Shown piece after piece: positions 36,833 through 44,743 of a stretch of DNA of 64,000 nucleotides. The notes below the pieces were generated by a model. That model searched no databases and was not told the origin of the DNA. It was given only the letters and a program-made list of their open reading frames with translations. How positions within the stretch are numbered: the stretch's first letter is position 1; each line of letters opens with the position of its first letter. Source of the DNA: Burkholderia sp. WSM2232 (lineage in GTDB: Bacteria > Pseudomonadota > Gammaproteobacteria > Burkholderiales > Burkholderiaceae); NCBI RefSeq assembly GCF_000472545.1, contig NZ_AWZV01000011.1, positions 62,001 to 126,000 on the forward strand, in the 5' to 3' direction. Made by a program: the position numbers and the translations under genes.

Positions 36833-38302
36833 TTATTCGACGTGTTCGCCGTGCAGGCTCACGTCCAGGCCTTCGCGCTCTTCTTCTTCCGTCACGCGGA
36901 TGCCCATTACCATGTCGATGACCTTCAGCAGGATGAAGCTCATCACGCCGCTGTAGACGAGCGTCGTCAGTACGCCCTTGGCTTGCAGCACGACGCTGCC
37001 GTCGAAGCCGCCAATGTCCTTGACCGCGAACACGCCGGTCAGCAACGCGCCCACGATACCGCCGATGCAGTGCACGCCGAAGGCGTCGAGCGAATCGTCG
37101 TAACCGAGCTTGTGCTTGAGCCACGTTGCCGACCAGAAGCAGACCACGCCCGCGACGATGCCGATCACAAGCGAGCCCGTCATGCCGACGAAGCCCGAAG
37201 CCGGCGTGATTGCCACCAGACCGGCAACCGCGCCCGACACAATGCCGAGCACCGAAGGCTTACCCTTGGCGGCCCATTCGGCGAACATCCACGCGAGCGC
37301 TGCCGCTGCGGTTGCCACTTGCGTTGCGAACATCGCGAAGCCGGCACGGCCGTCTGCCGCGACTGCCGAACCCGCGTTGAAGCCGAACCAGCCCACCCAC
37401 AGCATCGCGCCGCCGATCAGCGTGAGCGTGAGGTTGTGCGGAGCCATGGCTTCCTTGCCGTAGCCGACGCGCTTGCCCAGCACGAGGCAGCAGACGAGAC
37501 CTGCGATACCGGCGTTGATGTGCACCACCGTGCCGCCCGCGAAGTCCAGCACGCCCGCGCTAGCCAGCCAGCCGGTCGGTTCCCACACCATGTGCGCGAC
37601 CGGCGAGTAGACGATGATCGACCACAGCGTCATGAAAACCAGCATGGCCGAGAACTTCATGCGGTCGGCAAACGCGCCGGTGATGAGCGCCGGGGTGATG
37701 ATCGCGAACGTCATCTGATAGACGAAGTAGACCGATTCCGGGATGGTCGGCGCGAGATGACTGACCGTCAGCGTCGTCGTGTCGCCCTTGATGTAGTTCA
37801 TGCCCGACATGAAGAAGCGCGAGAAGCCGCCGATGAACGAGCCGCCCGGCGTGAACGCCAGCGTGTAGCCCACCACGGCCCAGATGATCGTCACGAGACA
37901 GGTGATGGCAAAGCTTTGCATGAGCGTCGCGAGCACGTTCTTCTTGCGGACCATGCCGCCGTAGAAGAGCGCGAGGCCTGGAATCGTCATGAACAGCACG
38001 AGAGCCGTGGAGGTCAGCATCCAGGCAGTGTCGCCCGAGCTGATTTTCGACGAGTCGACCGAGAACGGCGCGGTGGGGGCCGGCGGCGTCGTTGCTGCCG
38101 CAGCGCTCGCTGCCGGCGCGGCCGCGGCGGGAGCCGACGCAGCCGGTGCGGCCGAAACGTCCGCTGCCGGCGCGCTTGCTGCTGCGTCGGAAACAGCGGC
38201 CGAGGCGGCTACGGGGGCGGAAGCGTCGTCCGCGAGGGCGGCGCCGATACCGCCCGCGAGCAGCGAACCGGCCATCAGCAAGGACATCAATAATTTGCGC
38301 AT
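36833..38302 (-). CDS. amtB: Ammonium transporter with long Ala/Pro-rich N terminus
   Basis: 489-residue membrane protein of the Amt/Rh family with eleven predicted helices. Core motifs: ALFYGGMVRKKNVL, DFAGGTVVHINAGIAGL with the pore histidine, GGAMLWVGWFGFNAGSA and FGVHCIGGIVGAL. A signal peptide (1-25) is followed by about 55 residues that are almost only Ala, Pro, Ser, Val and Asp before the first core helix, longer than in most AmtB proteins. GlnK, encoded 44 bp upstream in the same operon, blocks the channel under nitrogen excess. Confidence 0.95.
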   Translation of the reverse strand: MRKLLMSLLMAGSLLAGGIGAALADDASAPVAASAAVSDAAASAPAADVSAAPAASAPAAAAPAASAAAATTPPAPTAPFSVDSSKISSGDTAWMLTSTALVLFMTIPGLALFYGGMVRKKNVLATLMQSFAITCLVTIIWAVVGYTLAFTPGGSFIGGFSRFFMSGMNYIKGDTTTLTVSHLAPTIPESVYFVYQMTFAIITPALITGAFADRMKFSAMLVFMTLWSIIVYSPVAHMVWEPTGWLASAGVLDFAGGTVVHINAGIAGLVCCLVLGKRVGYGKEAMAPHNLTLTLIGGAMLWVGWFGFNAGSAVAADGRAGFAMFATQVATAAAALAWMFAEWAAKGKPSVLGIVSGAVAGLVAITPASGFVGMTGSLVIGIVAGVVCFWSATWLKHKLGYDDSLDAFGVHCIGGIVGALLTGVFAVKDIGGFDGSVVLQAKGVLTTLVYSGVMSFILLKVIDMVMGIRVTEEEEREGLDVSLHGEHVE

Positions 38303-38346
38303 CTTTCGTTTCCTCTTGTCGCTATCTGTGTCGCTATCTTTTGGTA

Positions 38347-38745
<399 letters not shown>

Positions 38746-38938
38746 TTACCTGCTTGCCTGCCTGCTTGCGAATTGCGCTGCTTTGCGCATTCCGCGGCTC
38801 AATCTGCTTGCTTGAGCGCTGCTCGAGCGGCTTGCATGGCCACTGCTCGACGCCGCTTCCGTAACCGTTGCGTAAGCCGCCACGGACCCGCTCGCGCAAG
38901 CCAGGCGTCATTCAGAGCCGGTTGACGTGGTCTCGTTG

Positions 38939-38964
38939 CTCTACCGGAATCCGTGCCGGTAGAG
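38939..38964. repeat. Perfect 9-bp hairpin in the glnK leader
   Basis: CTCTACCGG and CCGGTAGAG separated by 8 nt. It falls within the first 35 nt of the RNA expected from the sigma54 promoter at 38981-38996. No T tract follows on either strand, so it may stabilise the 5' end or control translation rather than terminate. The rest of the 570-bp region 38686-39256 has no convincing gene; 38735-38830 is rich in CTGCTTGC-like repeats. Confidence 0.7.
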
Positions 38965-38980
38965 CGCGCGGGGCAGTAAG

Positions 38981-38996
38981 AGCAACTCGTATGCCA
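38981..38996 (-). promoter_or_regulatory. Sigma54 (-24/-12) promoter of glnK-amtB
   Basis: Minus strand TGGCAT-ACGAG-TTGCT: exact match to the RpoN consensus with GG and GC ten bases apart. Transcription would start near 38970, giving a leader of about 285 nt. Expected activator is NtrC; I could not find a clear pair of NtrC sites upstream. Confidence 0.8.
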
Positions 38997-39256
38997 TGTT
39001 GTGTCAGACTGCGGCCGTGCGTGGCCGGATAAGGCGCAGCGGCCCTTGTCCAGATGGCCAACGCGCGGCCCGCCCGGTGGCGCGGCGCAGGGATCGTTGC
39101 TAGAGTGTCCTCAGACTCCACAAGCAAAGCCGCGCACCAAAGGGGCTCATGCCGGGTGGCACGCCCGGCGGACACGCACCAAGTGAGCGCATCGCGAGGA
39201 GCGAGGCACAGACGTAACGAAACGCCGCACATTTTTTGTGCATCAAGGGGAACACC

Positions 39257-39514
39257 ATGAAACAACCGAACGATGTTTTTAATGACATTCAGGCGCGCAT
39301 GAGCGAGCTCTTCAAAAACTCGCCTGCCAAAGATGTCGAACGCAACGTAAAAGCCATGCTGTCGCAAGGTTTCTCGAAGCTCGATCTGGTCACGCGCGAG
39401 GAATTCGATACGCAGACCCAAGTATTGGTGCGCACGCGTGCGCGCCTCGAGGAACTGGAGCGCCGCGTCGCCGAGCTCGAACAGAAGCTGCCGGTTACCT
39501 CGCAAGCCGTCTGA
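39257..39514 (+). CDS. ubiK: UbiK-family ubiquinone biosynthesis accessory factor (YqiC/BMFP)
   Basis: 85-residue protein: an N-terminal amphipathic half (FNDIQARMSELFKNSPAKDV, then FSKLDLVTREEFDTQ) and a C-terminal coiled coil (about 45-80, RARLEELERRVAELEQKL) that trimerises. UbiK supports the late ubiquinone synthesis complex and lipid association. ATG 39257 has AAGGGG upstream and matches the family start. Confidence 0.87.
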   Translation: MKQPNDVFNDIQARMSELFKNSPAKDVERNVKAMLSQGFSKLDLVTREEFDTQTQVLVRTRARLEELERRVAELEQKLPVTSQAV

Positions 39515-39638
39515 CGGTTTCGCAAGCGGCGCTTTCAGCTGCATCGGGCTGCACATCACAGGCAAGCGAGCCGTGACGTCATCAGCGTATTAAGGGGATT
39601 GAGCCGCGCCACTCGCGCGCCGTCCGACGGGAGAAAAC

Positions 39639-41321
39639 ATGTCGCTTGCCGTGGTGCGCAGTCGCGCGCCGGCCGCCGGCCGCGCGCCCGAAGTAACCGT
39701 CGAGGTTCACCTCGCCAACGGGCTACCCTCTTTTTCCATCGTCGGACTTCCTGATCTGGAAGTCCGCGAAAGCCGCGAGCGCGTACGCGCGGCGCTGCAA
39801 AACTGCAACTTCGATTTTCCCGTGCGACGCATCACGGTCAATCTCGCCCCGGCGGACTTGCCCAAGGAATCCGGGCGCTTCGACCTGCCGATCGCCTTGG
39901 GCATCCTGGCCGCAAGCGGGCAGATACCGGTGGAGTCTCTGCTTGAGCGCGAGTTCGCCGGCGAGCTATCGCTGACCGGTGCGCTGCGCCCCATGCGAGG
40001 GGCGTTTGCGATGGCTTGCGGTACGGCGCGCGGGGCGGCGATGGGAGGGGGTGCTGGCGGTGCGAGCGCTGCTGGCAACGCTGCGGTGGGTGCTGCGGCT
40101 GGGAGTCCGGCGTCCGGTGCGTCTGTTGCGTGCGGAGCGTCTGCCATCCTTGCCACTACTGCCGCCGACACGACGGCCGGCCAAGCCTCGAACAAGCGCC
40201 CCCCAGAGCTGTATCTACCCGCAGCGAGCGCGGCCGAAGCCGCGCTCGTCCCCGGCGTCGATGTGTATGGTGCGACGGATCTCCCGTCGCTGTGCGCTCA
40301 CCTTGCGAATGCACCCGACGCGCGCCTTCACCCCGTCGCCGCGCCGGATCTGGCGCTCAGCACGCCTGCCGCCATGCCGGACATGGGCGATGTGATCGGC
40401 CAGCGGGGCGCGCGCCGCGCGCTCGAAGTGGCTGCCGCCGGCGGCCATCACGTCCTCCTGATCGGCCCGCCGGGGGCGGGCAAGTCGATGCTCGCCGCTC
40501 GCCTGCCCGGTCTGCTGCCCCCCATGACCGACGACGAAGCGCTCTGCTCGGCCGCCCTGCTCTCCGCAAGCCGCGCGGGCTTTACGCCCGCGCAGTGGCG
40601 CCAGCGGCCGTTTCGCGCACCGCATCATTCGTCGAGCGCGGCAGCGCTGGTCGGCGGGCGCAACCCGCCGCAGCCGGGCGAAATCACGCTCGCGCACCTG
40701 GGGGTGCTATTTCTCGACGAATTGCCCGAGTTCGACCGCGATGTGCTGGAGACCTTGCGCGAACCGCTGGAAGCGGGCCGCATTACGATCTCGCGCGCGG
40801 CGCTGCAAGCCGACTTTCCGGCGGCGTGCCAACTCATCGCCGCGATGAATCCCTGCCCCTGCGGATGGCGCGGCGATCCGAACGGACGTTGTCGTTGCAC
40901 GCCGGAGGTCGCAGCGCGCTATCTGCGCAAAATTTCAGGCCCGCTGCTCGACCGCATCGACATTCAACTGGAGGTGCCGGCGCTCACGTCCGCGGAGTTG
41001 TCGGCGCGAGCGAACGCCGCCGGTGAAACGAGCGAGGTGATCGCGAGCCGCGTACTTGCCGCGCGCGAGCGGCAATTGGCGCGGCAAAGCAAGACCAACC
41101 GCGAGTTGAATGGCCGGGAAGTCGACGAAGTCTGCCGTCTGGACAGCGCCGGCGAGGCGCTGCTACGCGAGGCCGGCGAACGTTTCGGCTGGTCGGCGCG
41201 GGCCTATTATCGCGTCCTCAAGGTCGCGCGAACGATCGCCGACCTCGCAGGAGCGCGCATGCCAAGCGCGGCGCAGGTCGGCGAGGCAGTTCAGTACCGA
41301 CGCGCTTTTGGCTCTGGATAA
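39639..41321 (+). CDS. comM: YifB/ComM-family Mg-chelatase-like AAA+ ATPase
   Basis: 560-residue ATPase; ComM is a hexameric helicase promoting branch migration during natural transformation. N-terminal Lon-like domain (SFSIVGLPDLEVRESRERVR), Walker A GPPGAGKSMLAARLPGL (277-), Walker B LFLDELPEF, the four-cysteine NPCPCGWRGDPNGRCRC and the C-terminal helical domain. About 60 residues, 128-188 (bases 40020-40203), are a Gly/Ala/Ser-rich low-complexity insertion not present in most family members, which explains the length over the usual 500-510. Frame is intact. Confidence 0.92.
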   Translation: MSLAVVRSRAPAAGRAPEVTVEVHLANGLPSFSIVGLPDLEVRESRERVRAALQNCNFDFPVRRITVNLAPADLPKESGRFDLPIALGILAASGQIPVESLLEREFAGELSLTGALRPMRGAFAMACGTARGAAMGGGAGGASAAGNAAVGAAAGSPASGASVACGASAILATTAADTTAGQASNKRPPELYLPAASAAEAALVPGVDVYGATDLPSLCAHLANAPDARLHPVAAPDLALSTPAAMPDMGDVIGQRGARRALEVAAAGGHHVLLIGPPGAGKSMLAARLPGLLPPMTDDEALCSAALLSASRAGFTPAQWRQRPFRAPHHSSSAAALVGGRNPPQPGEITLAHLGVLFLDELPEFDRDVLETLREPLEAGRITISRAALQADFPAACQLIAAMNPCPCGWRGDPNGRCRCTPEVAARYLRKISGPLLDRIDIQLEVPALTSAELSARANAAGETSEVIASRVLAARERQLARQSKTNRELNGREVDEVCRLDSAGEALLREAGERFGWSARAYYRVLKVARTIADLAGARMPSAAQVGEAVQYRRAFGSG

Positions 41322-41653
41322 GGAGAAAAAGATGCTGTCAAGACTTGACTTATGCACACGCCCGCGTTCCAGATAAATTTAGAAACATCTGAAAGGTTTC
41401 TCCAAGGTGCTCGTATCAGGTCATTGATTTTGAAGGATATTTTATTTGTGTCAGTGAGCGTCCACGCTCGTGGAATGCCCGCCCGGCGGGCATCTTCGGC
41501 AAAAAAACGGGACTTCTCAACAGAGTTATCCACAGGCAGCGCGGGGACGGGGAAAACTTCAACGTAAACCGCAAATTAGCGCGAGAAGCTGCGAAGGAAC
41601 TTTCACTGCGAAGCTGCGTCGCGCAAAAGGCCAATCGGCCAAAACTACCGCTT
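41322..41653. other. Intergenic region with DnaA-box-like site and palindromes
   Basis: 332 bp between the convergent comM and lipoprotein genes, more AT-rich than its surroundings near 41385-41455. Contents: a 14-codon frame (41331-41375) with a strong AAGGAG site right after the comM stop; a perfect ATGCCCGCC-C-GGCGGGCAT palindrome (41475-41493); and one exact DnaA box TTATCCACA (41526-41534). No gene longer than about 80 codons is credible. A weak hairpin GGCC-GATT-GGCC with TTTT (minus, about 41627-41641) may end the lipoprotein transcript. Confidence 0.5.
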
Positions 41654-42310
41654 TCAGTACAGTTTGAAGGACGAGAAAAACTGCTCGACCTGTTCCGGCG
41701 GAAGCGGCTTTGAAGCGATGATCGCTGCCTGATAGACGTGCCGTCCCCGCGCGACGAGCCGCGCGTACACGGTCCGGGCCTCATGGTCGGAGCCGGCCTC
41801 GCCCGTCAGCTTCATTTCCAGTCCCAGAACTTTGCCGCCCGCCGCGAGCGGAATCTGCACCGCGTGCGCCTCCGGCGCCACACCCACGTTTCGCGCGAGA
41901 CCGGTGCGCAGGAATTCGAGGGCCTTGCGTTGCGTCGCTTCGCTTTCGTCCGGCAACATCAGGGTGCCCACCGCGAACACGGCATCACCAGCTTCGGCGG
42001 TCTGCATGGCCATCTGCATGGGCGTGCCGTCCACCTGCACGGCGCGCTGATCGTTGCCCGGTTTGGCCGGCAAGTCGATGGTGTAGCCGTTGTCGTTATT
42101 CATGATGGTGCGCCAATCGAAGGTGGGCGAGCAGGCGCCCAGCGCTACGCCGACGGCGAGCGCGCAAGCCGCCACGCGCAGAGGCGAGCGCAGGCGCGGC
42201 CGGCTGGGCAGCGCGCGCTTCGGAGCATTGCGGCTCGAGGCGAGATCAGGAAAGAAGCGCGAGGCAAATTGGGAGAGGAGCGGGAAAACGCGGGAAAATG
42301 TCTGGGGCAT
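41654..42310 (-). CDS. Hypothetical lipoprotein
   Basis: 218-residue protein of unknown function. A hydrophobic segment ends in a lipobox (VGVALGACSPTFDWR), followed by a domain with NGYTIDLPAKPG, LPDESEATQRKALEFLRTGL and a C-terminal VEQFFSSFKLY. The 45 residues before the hydrophobic segment are long and basic for a signal peptide, so the true start may be downstream of ATG 42310. I do not recognise the domain. Confidence 0.7.
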   Translation of the reverse strand: MPQTFSRVFPLLSQFASRFFPDLASSRNAPKRALPSRPRLRSPLRVAACALAVGVALGACSPTFDWRTIMNNDNGYTIDLPAKPGNDQRAVQVDGTPMQMAMQTAEAGDAVFAVGTLMLPDESEATQRKALEFLRTGLARNVGVAPEAHAVQIPLAAGGKVLGLEMKLTGEAGSDHEARTVYARLVARGRHVYQAAIIASKPLPPEQVEQFFSSFKLY

Positions 42311-42540
42311 GGGACAGTGGTGCCGGTGAAGCGGATCGGAAGACGTCAGCATAAAGCGTGATTATCCGTTGCAAGCGGTCGCCGTGCGTCGAGGTGGCCT
42401 GAACGCACGCGGTCGTCCGGTTCACCGGAAGCCGGGGTGCGACTCTTTGTCGCCGGCCTGCGCGGGCTCGCGACCCGCGGTCCGCAGCGTGTCGCTCAGC
42501 CGTCGTCATTTACACCGCCCGTCACACGGCGCCGTTTCCA

Positions 42541-42625
42541 TCACCGCCCGCACCACCGTCTGCACCACCGTCTGCACCACCGTCTGCACTGCCTCCCGCA
42601 CTGCCGCCTGCACTGCCGCGTCGCC
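42541..42625. repeat. 12-bp and related tandem repeats upstream of the TlpA-like gene
   Basis: Three near-perfect copies of a 12-bp unit (accaccgtctgc) followed by degenerate CTGCC-rich copies, in the 412-bp divergent region 42311-42722. A possible -10, TACAAT (42636-42641), lies just after the array on the plus strand. Confidence 0.7.
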
Positions 42626-42722
42626 GGAATCGGACTACAATAGCGAAGCCATTCCGCAGGGCGCTCGTAGTCTTGGCCGAAGCCCTGCCCCGCGCCCCGG
42701 CGCGACTTCCGAGGTTCCTTTC

Positions 42723-43256
42723 ATGAGCTCTATTACGTCGACCAGCGCCGTCACCCGTACGAATCCGCTTCGCTACCTGATCATCGCCGCCGTCGCGGTC
42801 GCCATCGGCGTGGCGGGTTATTTCGCGTTTGCCGGCCAGCAGCGCGTGCCTGACGCGACTTTCACGCTGCTCTCCGGGCAGAAAGTGACCACGGGCGACC
42901 TGAAAGGCAAGGTTTACCTCGTCAACTTCTGGGCGACGAGCTGCGACACCTGCATGAAGGAAATGCCGCAGATGGTGCAGACATACAACCGCTTCAAGGG
43001 CAAAGGGCTCGAATTCGTTGCGGTGGCCATGAGCTACGACGCGCCCATGTACGTGACGAACTACACGCAAACGCGCCAGTTGCCGTTCAAGGTCGCAATG
43101 GACGACGGCTCTGCCGCGAAGCAGTTCGGCAACGTGCAACTTACGCCGACCACCTTCCTCGTCGATAAGGACGGCAAGATTCTGAAGCGCTACGTCGGCG
43201 AACCGCAATTCGCGGAACTCGACCAATTGCTGGAAAAAGCCCTGAACGCAGCCTGA
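42723..43256 (+). CDS. TlpA/ResA-like thiol-disulphide oxidoreductase
   Basis: 177-residue protein: N-terminal membrane anchor (about 17-37), then a thioredoxin fold with the active site CDTC in VNFWATSCDTCMKEMP and cis-proline loop LTPTTFLVDKDGKI. It would act in the periplasm, typically reducing apocytochrome c or oxidase cysteines. ATG 42723 has GAGG upstream. It is a single gene ending at a strong terminator. Confidence 0.87.
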   Translation: MSSITSTSAVTRTNPLRYLIIAAVAVAIGVAGYFAFAGQQRVPDATFTLLSGQKVTTGDLKGKVYLVNFWATSCDTCMKEMPQMVQTYNRFKGKGLEFVAVAMSYDAPMYVTNYTQTRQLPFKVAMDDGSAAKQFGNVQLTPTTFLVDKDGKILKRYVGEPQFAELDQLLEKALNAA

Positions 43257-43340
43257 GCGTCACGGCGGCTCGCTGACCTTCGCAACGCAAAGGGTCGCAA
43301 AGCCCGCCGGATCCACTGCAATCCGTTTAAGCTCGACAAA

Positions 43341-43369
43341 AAAACGCCGGCATCAATTGCCGGCGTTTT
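43341..43369. terminator. Bidirectional intrinsic terminator between the TlpA-like gene and dctD
   Basis: Perfect 12-bp arms (43341-43352 and 43358-43369) around ACGCCGGCA/TGCCGGCGT with a 5-nt loop and A/T ends on both sides, placed between two convergent genes. Confidence 0.92.
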
Positions 43370-43374
43370 CATTT

Positions 43375-44727
43375 TCACCTTTCCGCATCCCCTTTGGCCG
43401 CAAGCCCATACCGCTTGATCTTCTCGTAGAGCGTCGCCTTGCCTAGTTGCAGCCGGTCCGCGGCGAGCGCCACCGCGCCGCCGCACTGCTCCAACGCCTC
43501 GGCGATCACCGCGCGCTCGAATTGCTCGACGCGCTCCTTGAGCGGCTGCGGCTCGCCGCCTTCGTCGCCGAAAGACGTGACCGGATCGTCGACGACCCCT
43601 AGCACGAAGCGGTCGGCGGCATTGCGCAGTTCGCGCACGTTGCCGGGCCAGTCGCGCTGCATCAGGCTCGCGCGCTGGCGGTCGGTCAGTATCGGAGCCG
43701 GCCGCTGATAACGCACGGCCGCGTCGAGCAGAAAGTGTTCGAAAAGCGGCACGATGTCCTCGCGACGCTCGCCAAGCGGCGGCAACGCGATGGTCACCAC
43801 GTTCAGGCGGTACAGCAGGTCACGGCGAAACGAGCCGTCCGCGACGCGTTCTGCCATATCGCCCTTCGCCGCCGCAACCACGCGGCAATTCACGCGAATC
43901 GGCTGATTGGAGCCGAGGCGTTCGAGCACGCCGTCCTGCAACACACGCAACAGCTTGACCTGCAGCGCGAGCGGCATGCTTTCTATTTCGTCGAGAAACA
44001 GCGTGCCGCCGGAGGCATGCTCGAGCTTGCCGATGCGGCGCCGCGCGGCGCCGGTGAAGGCGCCGGGCTCGTAGCCGAACATCTCGGATTCGAACATCGG
44101 CTCGGGCAGCGCGCCGCAATTGACAGCAATAAACGGCTTGTCGCGTCGTGGCGACAACTCGTGCAGACTGCGTGCGATCAGTTCCTTGCCCGCGCCGGTG
44201 TCGCCGTTGATCAGCACCGACGCATCGGTCGGCGCGATGTTGGCGATGAGCCGCCGCACCTGCTCGATAGCCGGACTGCGGCCGATGATGCGCGGCGCCA
44301 CCGTATTCTGTCCCGCCAGCTCCCGGCGCAGCGCGTGATTTTCGAGCACCAGCTTGCGCCGCTCCAGCGCGCGCCGCACGGTTTCGATCAGGCGTTCGGA
44401 CGCAAACGGCTTTTCGATGAAGTCGTAGGCGCCGTCGCGCATTGCCTGGACCGCCATCGAAATATCGCCGTGACCGGTGACCAGAATCACCGGCACGTCA
44501 GGCGCGCGTTCATGGCACTGCGCGAGCAGTTCGAGGCCGCTTGCGCCGGGCAACCGTATGTCGCTGACGATCACGCCAGAGAAGTCCGCGCTGATCGACT
44601 TAGCCGCGGACTCCGCCGACGCATGGCCGACCACGTCGAAGCCCGCCAGTTGCAAACTCTGCACGCTGGCGCGCCGCACGAGTTCGTCGTCTTCGATATA
44701 CAGCACTTGCAAGCCGTCGTTCAGCAT
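43375..44727 (-). CDS. dctD: C4-dicarboxylate response regulator, sigma54 activator
   Basis: 450-residue NtrC-family activator. Receiver domain 1-122 with phosphoacceptor D56 (VIVSDIRLPG); AAA+ domain about 143-380 with Walker A NGDTGAGKE, the sigma54-contact loop YEPGAFTGAARR and LFLDEIESMP; Fis-type helix-turn-helix at the C terminus (ALAADRLQLGKATLYEKIKR). It activates the sigma54 promoter of dctA when phosphorylated by DctB, 16 bp upstream in the same operon. Confidence 0.94.
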   Translation of the reverse strand: MLNDGLQVLYIEDDELVRRASVQSLQLAGFDVVGHASAESAAKSISADFSGVIVSDIRLPGASGLELLAQCHERAPDVPVILVTGHGDISMAVQAMRDGAYDFIEKPFASERLIETVRRALERRKLVLENHALRRELAGQNTVAPRIIGRSPAIEQVRRLIANIAPTDASVLINGDTGAGKELIARSLHELSPRRDKPFIAVNCGALPEPMFESEMFGYEPGAFTGAARRRIGKLEHASGGTLFLDEIESMPLALQVKLLRVLQDGVLERLGSNQPIRVNCRVVAAAKGDMAERVADGSFRRDLLYRLNVVTIALPPLGERREDIVPLFEHFLLDAAVRYQRPAPILTDRQRASLMQRDWPGNVRELRNAADRFVLGVVDDPVTSFGDEGGEPQPLKERVEQFERAVIAEALEQCGGAVALAADRLQLGKATLYEKIKRYGLAAKGDAER

Positions 44728-44743
44728 GTCTTTCTCATCGGAT

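Noticed and set aside
36677..38293. 538-codon plus-strand frame opposite amtB
   Set aside because: Composition is typical of antisense reading (RRHDE-rich, no domain); amtB on the other strand is certain.
41526..41534. Replication origin
   Set aside because: One DnaA box only, with no dnaA, dnaN or parAB genes nearby.
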